Source: an uncultured Bacteroidota bacterium (GTDB lineage: Bacteria; Bacteroidota; Bacteroidia; B-17B0; Aurantibacillaceae). Taken from it: 64,000 nt of DNA. The stretch lies in the NCBI GenBank assembly GCA_937873155.1, contig CALMVZ010000009.1, positions 1 to 64,000 of the forward strand. Direction: 5' to 3'. Both the position numbers and the translations under genes were made by a program. Below, one piece after another: positions 40,077 to 50,256 of the stretch (the stretch's first letter is position 1; each line of letters opens with the position of its first letter). The notes below the pieces were generated by a model. That model made no database searches, was not told the origin of the DNA, and saw only the letters and a program-made list of their open reading frames with translations.

Positions 40077-41225
40077 TTATCGCAATAATAAGGGTTCGAC
40101 CGAATTCAAAAAATGCTCACTCCATTTTCCCCAATTCAATCTTGAATCATATTCTTCACGGGTGGTTTTACAAAGTAATTCATAACGACCTTTTTCGGAG
40201 AGGATCTCAACTATTTTCTGAGCGTATGCTTTTCCTTTATCGTTATAATCGATCAAAAAACCATTCTTTCCTTCCGTGATATGTCCTGCCACACCGCCTG
40301 TGTTTGAAGAAAGGATAGGAAGGGCATAAGCGCTTGCTTCGCAATATACAATTGGAGTGCAATCGAAACGTGTTGGTAAAATAAAGAAAGTGTGAGATAA
40401 GAAAAGTTCTTCCAGTTTTTTACGGCCTTCTTCTGTATTCTTATTTACAAACGGAATTAAAGTGACGCGGTCATTCTTGAATCCTTCAGGAGGCGTGCAT
40501 CCGCAAATAGTTAGTTGTGCATCAATTCCCATTTTCACCAATTCATTTAATGCGTTGACTGCAATGTCCGCGCCTTTGTTTTCCCAATACACTCCAAGTA
40601 ATAATAAATTACAACCTGAGTGTTGTTTATGGTTGAAAACATATTCTGAACTCGGCAATACATCCATATTCGCACCAAACGGAAGAACTATGGTTTTGTT
40701 CACGGGTAATTTATATTCTTTAATTGCAATATCAGCTGCCCACTGAGAAGAGAAAACTGTAAGATCACAATTATGCATTGCTACCTTATCGGTATTGATA
40801 CTTTGTTGTTCTGAGAACTTCCATAGTTTTTTAAAGATGTTGTGATAATTGATAGTTCCTGCAATTGTTCTGTCAACCACTAAAACTTTCGGTGTTTTTG
40901 TTTTTAAATAACCGATGTAAGAAACGCCTGCCGGAGAAATTATAAGATCGTAATTCTTTCCTTCCAGTTTTTTCTCAAATAAACGAGCACAAGCTTTTGC
41001 ATACATAGTGGAATGACGATAATCAAAACGTTTTCCTACCATTAAAGAAAAAGCATGAATGACTTTGCAAATAAAAACAGTGAGTTTTGGTTCGGCCGGA
41101 CCTAATACATCTATCTGTTCGAATTTAGTTTGAAGGATCTTCCAGATATAGTGATTAGTACCGCTCCAGGCGTGTTTATCGTTAGGATCTGAAGTTGTAA
41201 TGTAAGCGACCTTCTTTCTGATCAT
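40077..41225 (-). CDS. GT4-type glycosyltransferase
   Basis: A 382-aa GT-B fold enzyme. The N-terminal domain starts KVAYITTSDPNDKHAWSGTNHYI, where family 4 has its acceptor loop. The C-terminal domain shows NLLLLGVYWENKGADIAVNAL, FILPTRFDCTPIVYCEASAYALPILSSNTGG (the E-x7-E region that binds the donor nucleotide) and ENGFLIDY. It would transfer a sugar from a nucleotide donor, probably in cell-surface glycan assembly. The ATG overlaps the end of the gap gene by a single base of spacing, so it is co-transcribed with gap and the WG-repeat gene, an unusual combination. Confidence 0.88.
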   Translation of the reverse strand: MIRKKVAYITTSDPNDKHAWSGTNHYIWKILQTKFEQIDVLGPAEPKLTVFICKVIHAFSLMVGKRFDYRHSTMYAKACARLFEKKLEGKNYDLIISPAGVSYIGYLKTKTPKVLVVDRTIAGTINYHNIFKKLWKFSEQQSINTDKVAMHNCDLTVFSSQWAADIAIKEYKLPVNKTIVLPFGANMDVLPSSEYVFNHKQHSGCNLLLLGVYWENKGADIAVNALNELVKMGIDAQLTICGCTPPEGFKNDRVTLIPFVNKNTEEGRKKLEELFLSHTFFILPTRFDCTPIVYCEASAYALPILSSNTGGVAGHITEGKNGFLIDYNDKGKAYAQKIVEILSEKGRYELLCKTTREEYDSRLNWGKWSEHFLNSVEPLLLR

Positions 41226-41226
41226 G

Positions 41227-43132
<1,906 letters not shown>

Positions 43133-43240
43133 AGTTTGTAATTGGTTGTATAAAGATACGAAAAATAAAACTCTCTCAAACAGAGGAGTTTGGGAATTCT
43201 CCAAAAGGATTATTATAGTAAAGCATGGAATTACGTGCGT

Positions 43241-43685
43241 AAAACCCCGAAGGGGTAAAATTTCATCCCTCCGGGATTTGGAATTTTTCTCTGAACATTT
43301 CTATAATAATTTCAGTCCTTAGGACTTTTTTGCTGTTAGTCAATCATTGCAAATTATTTAATCCCGAAAGTGATGTTATAATTATAAAAAGCCAGCCATA
43401 GTACAAAATAAAACCCCGAAGGAGTGAAACTTCATCTCTCCTGCTGTTAGCCAATCATTATAATAAATATTAATCCCGAAGGGATGATATAATTATAGAA
43501 AACCAACCATTGTAAGAAATAAAACCCCGAAGGGGGTGAAACTTCATCTCTCCTGCTGTTAGCCAACCATTATAGTAAATATTAATCCTGAAGGGATGAT
43601 ATAATTATAGAAAACCAACCATGGTAAGAAATAAAACCCCGAAGGGGTGAAATTCTAAATATTAAATTTCACCCCTTCGGGTTAA
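43241..43685. repeat. tandem array of CCCCGAAGGGG palindromes (about 112-bp period)
   Basis: Units start at about 43241, 43410, 43521 and 43633 with AAAACCCCGAAGG. Units 2 and 3 are 111-112 bp and nearly identical; each holds two palindromes (CCCCGAAGGGG and ATCCCGAAGGGAT) and the shared text CTCTCCTGCTGTTAGCCAA. Unit 1 is about 169 bp with an insertion, and the last is partial and closes with an inverse palindrome (CCCCTTCGGG at about 43672). The array fills the 535-bp gap between the WG-repeat and pruA genes, and no gene is seen in it. Confidence 0.88.
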
Positions 43686-43739
43686 GTATTGCTTATACCG
43701 TAAGTATTAAAATAATACCACCCTTTTCAAGGTTAAATA

Positions 43740-45371
43740 TTAATCTGCTTGTAAGAACGGATATTTATAATCCGTTGCAGGCACAAATGTTTCTTTTATT
43801 GTACGTGGACTCACCCAACGTAATAAATTCACTTTAGCACCGGCTTTGTCATTCGTTCCGCTACCACGTGCTCCACCAAATGGCTGCTGACCAACAACTG
43901 CACCAGTACATTTATCGTTGATGTAGAAGTTACCAGCACTGTGTTGTAATGCTTTTGTTGCTAATTCGATCGCGTAACGGTCTTGTGCTAAAACTGCGCC
44001 TGTTAAAGCGTAGTTTGAAGTAGTATTAACTAATTCTAAAGTTTCTTTAAATCTGCTGTCCTTATAAACATAAATAGTTAACACAGGTCCGAATAATTCT
44101 TCGCACATGGTCACATATTTGGGATTGGTAGTTTTTAAAATAGTTGGCTGAATGAAATAACCTTTTGATTTATCACATTTTCCGCCGGCAACGATCTCAA
44201 CTGATTTATCTTTTTTTGCTGCTGAAATGTATTTCGATAATTTGTCGAAACTCTTCTCATCAATAACAGCGTTAATGAAGTTAGTGAAATCTTCTGTCGG
44301 ACCCATTTTCATGGATTTAAGATCAGCAATAAGGTATTTTTTTACTTCTTCCCATAAATTACTTGGAATGTAAGCGCGTGAACAAGCGGAACATTTTTGT
44401 CCCTGGTATTCAAACGCACCGCGACTGATTGCAGTAGCTAAAGCTTTTGCATCAGCAGATTTATGTCCGATTATAAAATCTTTTCCGCCTGTTTCACCAA
44501 CAATTTTCGGATACGATTTATATTTATGAATATTGTTCCCGATAGTTTGCCAGATGTTCTGGAAAACTTCAGTACTTCCTGTAAAGTGAATACCGGCAAA
44601 ATCACGGTGATTGAAAATTACATCAGCAGCATCCGGTCCGCTCGGGTAAATTAAATTAATCACTCCATCCGGAACGCCTGCTTCTTTAAAGATCTCCATT
44701 AACACATTTGCGCTGTATACTTGGGTGTTACTTGGTTTCCAAACAACAACATTGCCCATCATCGCGCAGCTTGAAGGTAAATTTCCTGCGATAGCGGTAA
44801 AGTTGAAAGGGGTTAATGCATAAATGAATCCTTCAAGCGGACGCCATTCTAAACGGTTCCAAACGCCGGGAGAAGAAATAGGTTGATCATTATAGATCTC
44901 TTGCATATAACTCACGTTGAAACGTAAAAAGTCAATGATCTCACAAGCGCTGTCAATCTCCGCCTGGAAAGCATTCTTACTTTGCCCCAGCATTGTTGCT
45001 GCATTTAATTTCATTCTGTACGGACCGGCGATAAGTTCAGCGGCTTTTAAGAAGATGGCAGCGCGGTGTTCCCATGCTAAGTTAGCCCACGCTTCTTTTG
45101 CAGCCAATGCAGCATTGATGGCTTGTTCAATATGTTTTTTATCACTCTTGTGAAAATAACCTAAAGTGTGTTTGTGATCATGAGGAGGAGCAAGGCGCAC
45201 TTTATTGTTGCTTCTTACTTCTTTGTTTCCGACGTACATTGGAATATCAAGCTGTTTGCTGCGTAATGTTTTTAGCATTGCTTGTAATTCTTTGCGTTCA
45301 GGGCTGCCTGACGCATACTGTTTCACCGGTTCGTTAACCGGAACAGGTACTTTGTAAATTCCTTTAGGCAT
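43740..45371 (-). CDS. pruA: L-glutamate gamma-semialdehyde dehydrogenase (P5C dehydrogenase)
   Basis: A 543-aa NAD-dependent aldehyde dehydrogenase that finishes proline degradation to glutamate. The length and the motif FEYQGQKCSACSRAYIP, with the catalytic Cys, fit the mitochondrial/bacterial P5CDH type (TIGR01236). Also seen: VVWKPSNTQVYSANVLMEIF, IHFTGSTEVFQ (cofactor), VGETGGKDF (catalytic Glu), CEELFGPVLTIYVYKD and QPFGGARGSGTNDKAG. Proline dehydrogenase (PutA/ProDH) is not in the window. Monocistronic, as no close neighbour shares the strand without an IR or gap. Confidence 0.95.
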   Translation of the reverse strand: MPKGIYKVPVPVNEPVKQYASGSPERKELQAMLKTLRSKQLDIPMYVGNKEVRSNNKVRLAPPHDHKHTLGYFHKSDKKHIEQAINAALAAKEAWANLAWEHRAAIFLKAAELIAGPYRMKLNAATMLGQSKNAFQAEIDSACEIIDFLRFNVSYMQEIYNDQPISSPGVWNRLEWRPLEGFIYALTPFNFTAIAGNLPSSCAMMGNVVVWKPSNTQVYSANVLMEIFKEAGVPDGVINLIYPSGPDAADVIFNHRDFAGIHFTGSTEVFQNIWQTIGNNIHKYKSYPKIVGETGGKDFIIGHKSADAKALATAISRGAFEYQGQKCSACSRAYIPSNLWEEVKKYLIADLKSMKMGPTEDFTNFINAVIDEKSFDKLSKYISAAKKDKSVEIVAGGKCDKSKGYFIQPTILKTTNPKYVTMCEELFGPVLTIYVYKDSRFKETLELVNTTSNYALTGAVLAQDRYAIELATKALQHSAGNFYINDKCTGAVVGQQPFGGARGSGTNDKAGAKVNLLRWVSPRTIKETFVPATDYKYPFLQAD

Positions 45372-45412
45372 AGTTTAAATTATGAATTAAGAATGTAGAA
45401 TTAAGAATTGAA

Positions 45413-46306
45413 TTATTCTATTCCGAAATAAGCTAAGATGTTCAGTAATTCTTTATCGTTTTTGAATGTAAGGGTTATACTTCCGGCTTTTCCGTTGCGC
45501 TTGTAAGTGAAAGATTTTTCAAAGATCTTCTGTAATTTTTTCTGGATTTCTTTGTCTTCCATGCTGAGCGGTTTCTCAACACGTGTCACTTTTGGAGTGA
45601 ATTTTATTTTTTCACCGCGTGCCAGATCTTCAATTTGACGAACAGAAAGATCCTGTTCTAAAGCCAAAGCAAAAATGGCTAACTGACGGTCTTCGTTATC
45701 GATATTGATCAAAGCTTTCGCATGACCCATTGTAATTTCACGGTCGCGGATAGATTTTTGGATCGCTGCAGGTAATTTTAATAAACGTAAGAAATTTGTT
45801 ACAGTACTTCGTTGTTTTCCTACTTTCTCGCTTAATGCTTCCTGAGTTAAATTACATTCGTCGATCAAACGTTTGTACGAAAGAGAAACCTCTATCGGAT
45901 CCAGGTCTTCACGCTGGATATTTTCAACCAATGCCATTTCTAACATAGCCTGATCATCTGCAACACGGATATAAGCGGGAACTTCTAACAATCCTGCCAT
46001 TTGTGAAGCACGGAAACGCCGTTCACCCGAGATCAATTGATATTTATCGTAACCTAATTTACGGAGCGTTAAAGGCTGAATAATGCCGTGTTGCTTAATG
46101 GAATCAGATAATTCCTGTAAAGCAATTTCTTCGAAATTGGTACGAGGCTGGAACGGGTTTGTTTCAATGTTCTTTATTTTGATCATCGATACAGAGCCAA
46201 CGATTGGTGCACCTTCGCCAACTTGTTTTGTTGTGATATCGGTTTTGGCATTTTCAAGTAATGCGCTCAATCCTCTTCCTAATGCCGGTTTTTTTGTAGT
46301 GCTCAT
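45413..46306 (-). CDS. parB: chromosome partitioning protein ParB
   Basis: A 297-aa CTP-dependent parS-binding protein. The start KKPALGRGLSALLENAK is the usual ParA-contact segment. The ParB domain shows NPFQPRTNFEEIALQELSDS, ISGERRFRASQMAGL (CTP-binding GERR) and ALVENIQREDLDPIEVS; the HTH (LTQEALSEKVGKQRSTVTNF) reads parS; the C-terminal part (about 235-297) dimerises. I found no parS-like GTTTCACGTGAAAC in the window, so the sites are elsewhere. parA lies upstream, separated by a hairpin repeat. Confidence 0.95.
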   Translation of the reverse strand: MSTTKKPALGRGLSALLENAKTDITTKQVGEGAPIVGSVSMIKIKNIETNPFQPRTNFEEIALQELSDSIKQHGIIQPLTLRKLGYDKYQLISGERRFRASQMAGLLEVPAYIRVADDQAMLEMALVENIQREDLDPIEVSLSYKRLIDECNLTQEALSEKVGKQRSTVTNFLRLLKLPAAIQKSIRDREITMGHAKALINIDNEDRQLAIFALALEQDLSVRQIEDLARGEKIKFTPKVTRVEKPLSMEDKEIQKKLQKIFEKSFTYKRNGKAGSITLTFKNDKELLNILAYFGIE

Positions 46307-46311
46307 AATTT

Positions 46312-46382
46312 TTTAGTTTGGAGTTCGTAGTTCGTAGTTCGCAGATAAAGGATTTTACTCCGAACGTTCAACTACCAACTAT
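46312..46382. repeat. intergenic inverted repeat (GTAGTTCG type), parA-parB junction
   Basis: TTTTAGTTTGGAGTTCG, then GTAGTTCG in tandem, a core GGATTTTACTCCGAAC, and the inverse arm AACTACCAACTAT. The same parts occur at 47232-47310, and a relative at 26693-26820. Confidence 0.7.
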
Positions 46383-47228
46383 TTAAATATCTTCGCTTAA
46401 TTCTTCTTCTGATACATTCTCTGCGCCTAAACCGATAGTTCTTTCTTCGTCGCTGATCTTTGTTAATCCGTTGCGTTGTAAAATTTCACGCGCTAAATTC
46501 AAATAGCTTACAGAGCCTTTTCCGATAGCATCGTGCATGATAATAGTTTTTCCGAAACTAGGTGCTTCAGCTAATTTTGTGTTACGCCCGATCAATGTAT
46601 TGAACACCATATTCTGGAAATGTGTTTTCACTTCTTCCACAACTTGGTTAGCTAAACGTAAACGGCCATCGTACATGGTTAACAATACACCTTCGATATC
46701 TAAGTTCGTATTCAAATGGGTTTGAATGATCTTGATCGTTTGCAATAATTTACCCATTCCTTCCAAAGCAAAATATTCGCACTGTACAGGAATGATCACG
46801 CTGTCTGCTGCGGAAAGAGAATTGATAACCGTCAATCCTAATGAAGGGCAACAGTCAACAATAATAAAATCGTATTTATCTTTAATTTTCTCTAAAGCTT
46901 TCTTCATCATGTATTCACGATTAGAAAGATTTACTAATTCTAATTCCACACCAACTAAGTCAGCATTGGTTGGCAGCACGAACAGGTTAGGAGTGTCTGT
47001 TTTCAGGATCACATCTTTCGGATGCATACTATCGATGATACACTCGTATAATCCAGCTTTTACATTCTTAGGATCTACACCAACACCGGAAGTGGCATTT
47101 GATTGCGGATCTGCATCCACTAATAAAGTTTTGTATTCTAACACAGCTAAGCTGGCTGCAAGGTTGATGGCAGTTGTGGTTTTTCCTACTCCGCCTTTTT
47201 GATTAGCTATTGCGATGATTTTTCCCAT
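46383..47228 (-). CDS. parA: chromosome partitioning ATPase ParA (Soj)
   Basis: A 281-aa deviant Walker ATPase that moves origins by forming DNA-bound gradients with ParB. The P-loop is KGGVGKTTTAINLAA (residues 11-25, signature Lys11 and Lys16), switch I DADPQSNAT, and Walker B IIVDCCPSLGLTVI. The C-terminal tail (DEERTIGLGAENVSEEELSE) is acidic. It sits between the UPF0173 hydrolase gene and parB, each boundary being a hairpin repeat of the same family. Confidence 0.95.
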   Translation of the reverse strand: MGKIIAIANQKGGVGKTTTAINLAASLAVLEYKTLLVDADPQSNATSGVGVDPKNVKAGLYECIIDSMHPKDVILKTDTPNLFVLPTNADLVGVELELVNLSNREYMMKKALEKIKDKYDFIIVDCCPSLGLTVINSLSAADSVIIPVQCEYFALEGMGKLLQTIKIIQTHLNTNLDIEGVLLTMYDGRLRLANQVVEEVKTHFQNMVFNTLIGRNTKLAEAPSFGKTIIMHDAIGKGSVSYLNLAREILQRNGLTKISDEERTIGLGAENVSEEELSEDI

Positions 47229-47231
47229 AGT

Positions 47232-47310
47232 TTTTAGTTTGGAGTTCGCAGTTCATAGTCCGTAGATGTTGGATTTTACTCCGAACTACGAACTCTGAAT
47301 TACCAACTAT
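47232..47310. repeat. intergenic inverted repeat (GTAGTTCG type), hydrolase-parA junction
   Basis: Same order as 46312-46382: TTTTAGTTTGGAGTTCG, GGATTTTACTCCGAAC and an inverse arm with GAATTACCAACTAT. Two consecutive gene junctions thus carry copies of one element. Confidence 0.7.
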
Positions 47311-47987
47311 TTTTTTATTGTTTCTCCTATTTTCATTAAGGTTAGGTTTTTGCCTGCCCTGTTAAATTTATTTTGTGCTTCTGTTTGATCGATCTTTATG
47401 AATCCAAATGTATCGTAATGCATCCCGATGATATCATCACAATTAATGAAATCACAGGCAATGATCGCGTTCTCAGCTCCCATTGTGAAATTGTCGCCAA
47501 TTGGTAAGAACGCAAAATCTACTTTCCTGTATTCACCTATTAGTTTCATATCGTAGGTGAGCGCCGTGTCACCTGCGTAATAAAAATTTCCTTCTGAACT
47601 TTCAACAACAAACCCCATCGCGTGTCCGCCATAGCTTCCGTCAGGTAAACTGCTGCTGTGAACCGCATTCACACATTTCACATTCCCGAAATCCAGTTTC
47701 ACTTTTCCACCAATATTCATCGGGTGAACATTTTCAACACCTTGTTTAGTTAACCAAACAAAGATCTCGTAAGTACAAATTACTTTTGCGCCTGTACGTT
47801 TAGCTAGTGGTACCGCATCAGCAATGTGATCTTCGTGACCGTGACTTATCAAAATGTAATCAGCTTTTATGGTATTAACGTTGATGCTTTTGGCTAATTC
47901 GTTAGGACTGATAAAAGGGTCGAATACAATATGTTTTCCGTTAATTTCTACGCCAAAACAAGAATGTCCGTAATAAGTAATGTTCAT
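47307..47987 (-). CDS. UPF0173 metal-dependent hydrolase
   Basis: A 226-aa metallo-beta-lactamase-fold hydrolase of the YtkL/UPF0173 type. Metal ligands: SHGHEDHIADA with His49, His51, Asp53 and His54, then HSSSLPDGSYGGHAMGFVV and the YYAGDTALTYDMKLIGE segment (Asp ligand), and the late GMHYDTFGF. The start MNITYYGHSCFGVE is the family's signature. The physiological substrate is unknown. A TAACTTTA box lies upstream. It precedes parA in one strand block; a shared transcript is possible but the hairpin repeat lies between them. Confidence 0.9.
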   Translation of the reverse strand: MNITYYGHSCFGVEINGKHIVFDPFISPNELAKSINVNTIKADYILISHGHEDHIADAVPLAKRTGAKVICTYEIFVWLTKQGVENVHPMNIGGKVKLDFGNVKCVNAVHSSSLPDGSYGGHAMGFVVESSEGNFYYAGDTALTYDMKLIGEYRKVDFAFLPIGDNFTMGAENAIIACDFINCDDIIGMHYDTFGFIKIDQTEAQNKFNRAGKNLTLMKIGETIKK

Positions 47988-48141
47988 AGGTCAGTAACTA
48001 GAAAACAGATTTCCGTAAAGTTAAACTAATAAGGGTTTTTGGACAGGCTAACTTTTTAACAATAGAGGCTAGTTATGAGTTAAAGTGTTAATAAAAAAAC
48101 AGCCTGAAAGTCAGCTCTAAATTTGGAGAAATGGAATAAAA

Positions 48142-48178
48142 AAACCGCCGTCTTACGACAGCGGTTCTGATATTTTTT
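48142..48178 (-). terminator. intrinsic terminator
   Basis: On the minus strand AACCGCTGTC-GTAA-GACGGCGGTT followed by TTTTTATT, right after the gene at 48193. The remaining 150 bp up to 47987 show no gene. Confidence 0.85.
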
Positions 48179-48192
48179 AATGATCTGTTGAA

Positions 48193-48795
48193 TTAGTTTG
48201 TATACAGGGCGTTAAACTCCTGGACAGCCTTACGAACCTCGTCAATTTTAAAGAACCATTTATCAACTTGTTCAAGAAGAATCGGTTGGTCTTTAAAGAA
48301 AGGCTTCAGGATCTTCTTGTGGCTTCTTTCATTAAGCTGGGTAAGCACATTTGTTCCGGTCTTATCTGCTTCGGTCGCTCGTGTATCAATAATAAAATAA
48401 ACAGACATTGTTTTACCTGCATCATCTCCTGTTCCGGGGTATTTCCATTCCATCAGGTTCAAGCGGCCTTGTTCAAGATACTTGATATAGACATCGCTCT
48501 GATCCATTTTTAAAAGGGTGTAATGATTGTTATCAAAACCGTAACCTTTGGTTTTTTTCGGAGTCATTTCAGCTCCTTTTGCTCCTCCTTTTGCCCTGAA
48601 CATAAAAAAAGTATGGTAATCCCATTCATTGTCCATATTATTTTGAATTTCGCCTCTTACAGTATCATTTTTCTGGTTCAGGTAGTAACCTTTAGAATAT
48701 TCGGGCGTCATTTTCATATCCTTTCCTTTTTTTGCGGGTTGGGCAAAAAGACCTACCGATAGAAGTGCTAAAACAGCGACAAATAAGTTTTTCAT
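48193..48795 (-). CDS. hypothetical secreted protein
   Basis: A 200-aa protein with signal peptide MKNLFVAVLALLSVGLFAQP (cleavage about residue 19). The mature part has a recurring pattern of a conserved Bacteroidota family I know only by sight: TPEYSKGYYLNQKNDTVRGE (residues about 31-50), then MTPKKTKGYGFDNNHYTLL and a closing helix KWFFKIDEVRKAVQEFNALY. No enzyme motif is present. Monocistronic, with its own terminator; a TTAACTTTAACC stretch upstream may hold the promoter. Confidence 0.68.
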   Translation of the reverse strand: MKNLFVAVLALLSVGLFAQPAKKGKDMKMTPEYSKGYYLNQKNDTVRGEIQNNMDNEWDYHTFFMFRAKGGAKGAEMTPKKTKGYGFDNNHYTLLKMDQSDVYIKYLEQGRLNLMEWKYPGTGDDAGKTMSVYFIIDTRATEADKTGTNVLTQLNERSHKKILKPFFKDQPILLEQVDKWFFKIDEVRKAVQEFNALYTN

Positions 48796-48878
48796 AGAGA
48801 GTTTAATAATTGGTTAAAGTTAACTTTTTAAACGCAATAAACATACCACAATTTCCTAAAATTAGCCAAAAAAGGGGC

Positions 48879-50156
48879 CTAATTATCCATAAAAAGATGA
48901 CCTTCTTTCCATCCCCGAACTGCTTCATACCAAGAGAACCGATAGGGCTCGCTGCGTTCCATAACAAAATCATTTTCACTGAACGGATTCGTTATTTTTT
49001 TAAAATTGAACCTTAAGGAATTTGCCTGCGATTCCATACCATAGATCCACAATTCGTGAGTGGCGTATTTATACATTTTTACCGGCGCACCATAAACAAT
49101 ATATACCATGCCGCGGTCAGTTTGCCAGCCGGATTGAAAGGAAGTAAAAAACTTATTGGCGTGTTGTACTCTTGAATAATATTTTTTTAATAATTCCTTG
49201 GCGCGCTCATTACTTCCGCCTTTCTCTTTCCAGAATTCATCTATTGCTAATTTTTTATTGGGAGAATTCAAAAGGGCCTTATACTCATCATTTGTAGTGA
49301 TATAACGGATGCATTTTATCATTTCAGTTTCATCTTTTATCCCCGGGAAAGAAGCGTCAACTGAAAAAAGCGTTAAGCCATTCTTAGTTTCTTTCTCGGT
49401 AACAACATGGTAAAAACCTTTTTCAGGAATTATTAGTTTGAAGATGCCTGAATTTCTGCTGATCACAAAAAAACTATCGGGTTTATAATCGAACGCCGTA
49501 CGTTCGATGGTAGAATAGGGTGGCGGTGAAATCGGAAAATCCTGTTTAAAATGATCTACAATGAAATTATTCTCTGTATTGATAAAACTTTTTATTACAA
49601 CGGTATCGCCTGCTTTTAAATGGTAATCATAAAGGATACTGCCGTCATTTTTCTGGATCAAAAAACTTTGACGCGTGCCGGGTGTGCTTTTATCTATGGT
49701 TAGCACATAAGGTGTCCTGGTTTTTTTGTTCAGGTCGTAAACTGCTATTTCGCATAAGTAACTTTGCCCCGCTTTACATTTCGAGAATAAATTCCCCTTC
49801 AGGGTCTTTGGATAGAATTTATCACCTTGCCGGTCTAAGAGTGTAACCCCGCCTGTATCTAACACTTGTTTTATTTTTCCGTTCGTATAGGTCGCAAACC
49901 TGATCTTAACTGCAGCGTAGAACATGTTGGATGTATCCGGACGTTTGTACAATAAATTATCGTTATCAAGACTAAAATATATTTGAGTTATTGAATCACT
50001 GATGTGGTAAGCCAGCAATTTAGTATCCGGATCCTGGTTCGTTTTTTTATAAAGGTTCTCTTTCGAATGATAGGCTTCTTTCGGAGTGGTACAGGCAAAT
50101 AAAAGCGCGCCTGATAGCAGGCAAAGTAAAGTGGAATATTTAGCAGCTTTTAACAA
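48879..50156 (-). CDS. GWxTD domain lipoprotein
   Basis: A 425-aa protein of the GWxTD family, seen as FQSGWQTDRGMVYIVYGAP (about residues 345-363). N-terminal signal peptide with lipobox LLFAC (Cys22). The N-terminal half is a beta-rich domain of two sandwich units; the GWxTD part is C-terminal. The family is widespread in Bacteroidota and Acidobacteria, function unknown. The start is TTG at 50156; a TAACTTTA box (minus strand, 50173-50180) lies 16 nt upstream, back to back with the promoter of the AI-2E family gene. Confidence 0.87.
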   Translation of the reverse strand: MLKAAKYSTLLCLLSGALLFACTTPKEAYHSKENLYKKTNQDPDTKLLAYHISDSITQIYFSLDNDNLLYKRPDTSNMFYAAVKIRFATYTNGKIKQVLDTGGVTLLDRQGDKFYPKTLKGNLFSKCKAGQSYLCEIAVYDLNKKTRTPYVLTIDKSTPGTRQSFLIQKNDGSILYDYHLKAGDTVVIKSFINTENNFIVDHFKQDFPISPPPYSTIERTAFDYKPDSFFVISRNSGIFKLIIPEKGFYHVVTEKETKNGLTLFSVDASFPGIKDETEMIKCIRYITTNDEYKALLNSPNKKLAIDEFWKEKGGSNERAKELLKKYYSRVQHANKFFTSFQSGWQTDRGMVYIVYGAPVKMYKYATHELWIYGMESQANSLRFNFKKITNPFSENDFVMERSEPYRFSWYEAVRGWKEGHLFMDN

Positions 50157-50172
50157 TGATCTTATTTAACGA

Positions 50173-50197
50173 TAAAGTTAAACTTTTAGTACATTTG
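50173..50197. promoter_or_regulatory. divergent -7 boxes in 25 bp
   Basis: Minus strand TAACTTTA (50180-50173) serves the GWxTD gene; plus strand TACATTTG (50190-50197) serves the AI-2E family gene. The two promoters overlap in footprint, so simultaneous use is unlikely. Confidence 0.5.
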
Positions 50198-50256
50198 TTT
50201 TTCATCTGAAACCTAAAAATTATATAATTCCCATACTTATTGCGCTGGCAGTAATT

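Noticed and set aside
43241-43685. CRISPR-like spaced repeats
   Set aside because: The period of about 112 bp, internal palindromes and near-identical sequence over the whole unit do not leave unique spacers, and no cas gene is present.
46726-47202. 158-codon plus-strand frame opposite parA
   Set aside because: It is the antisense of a clear ParA gene, with no start context and no recognisable protein features.
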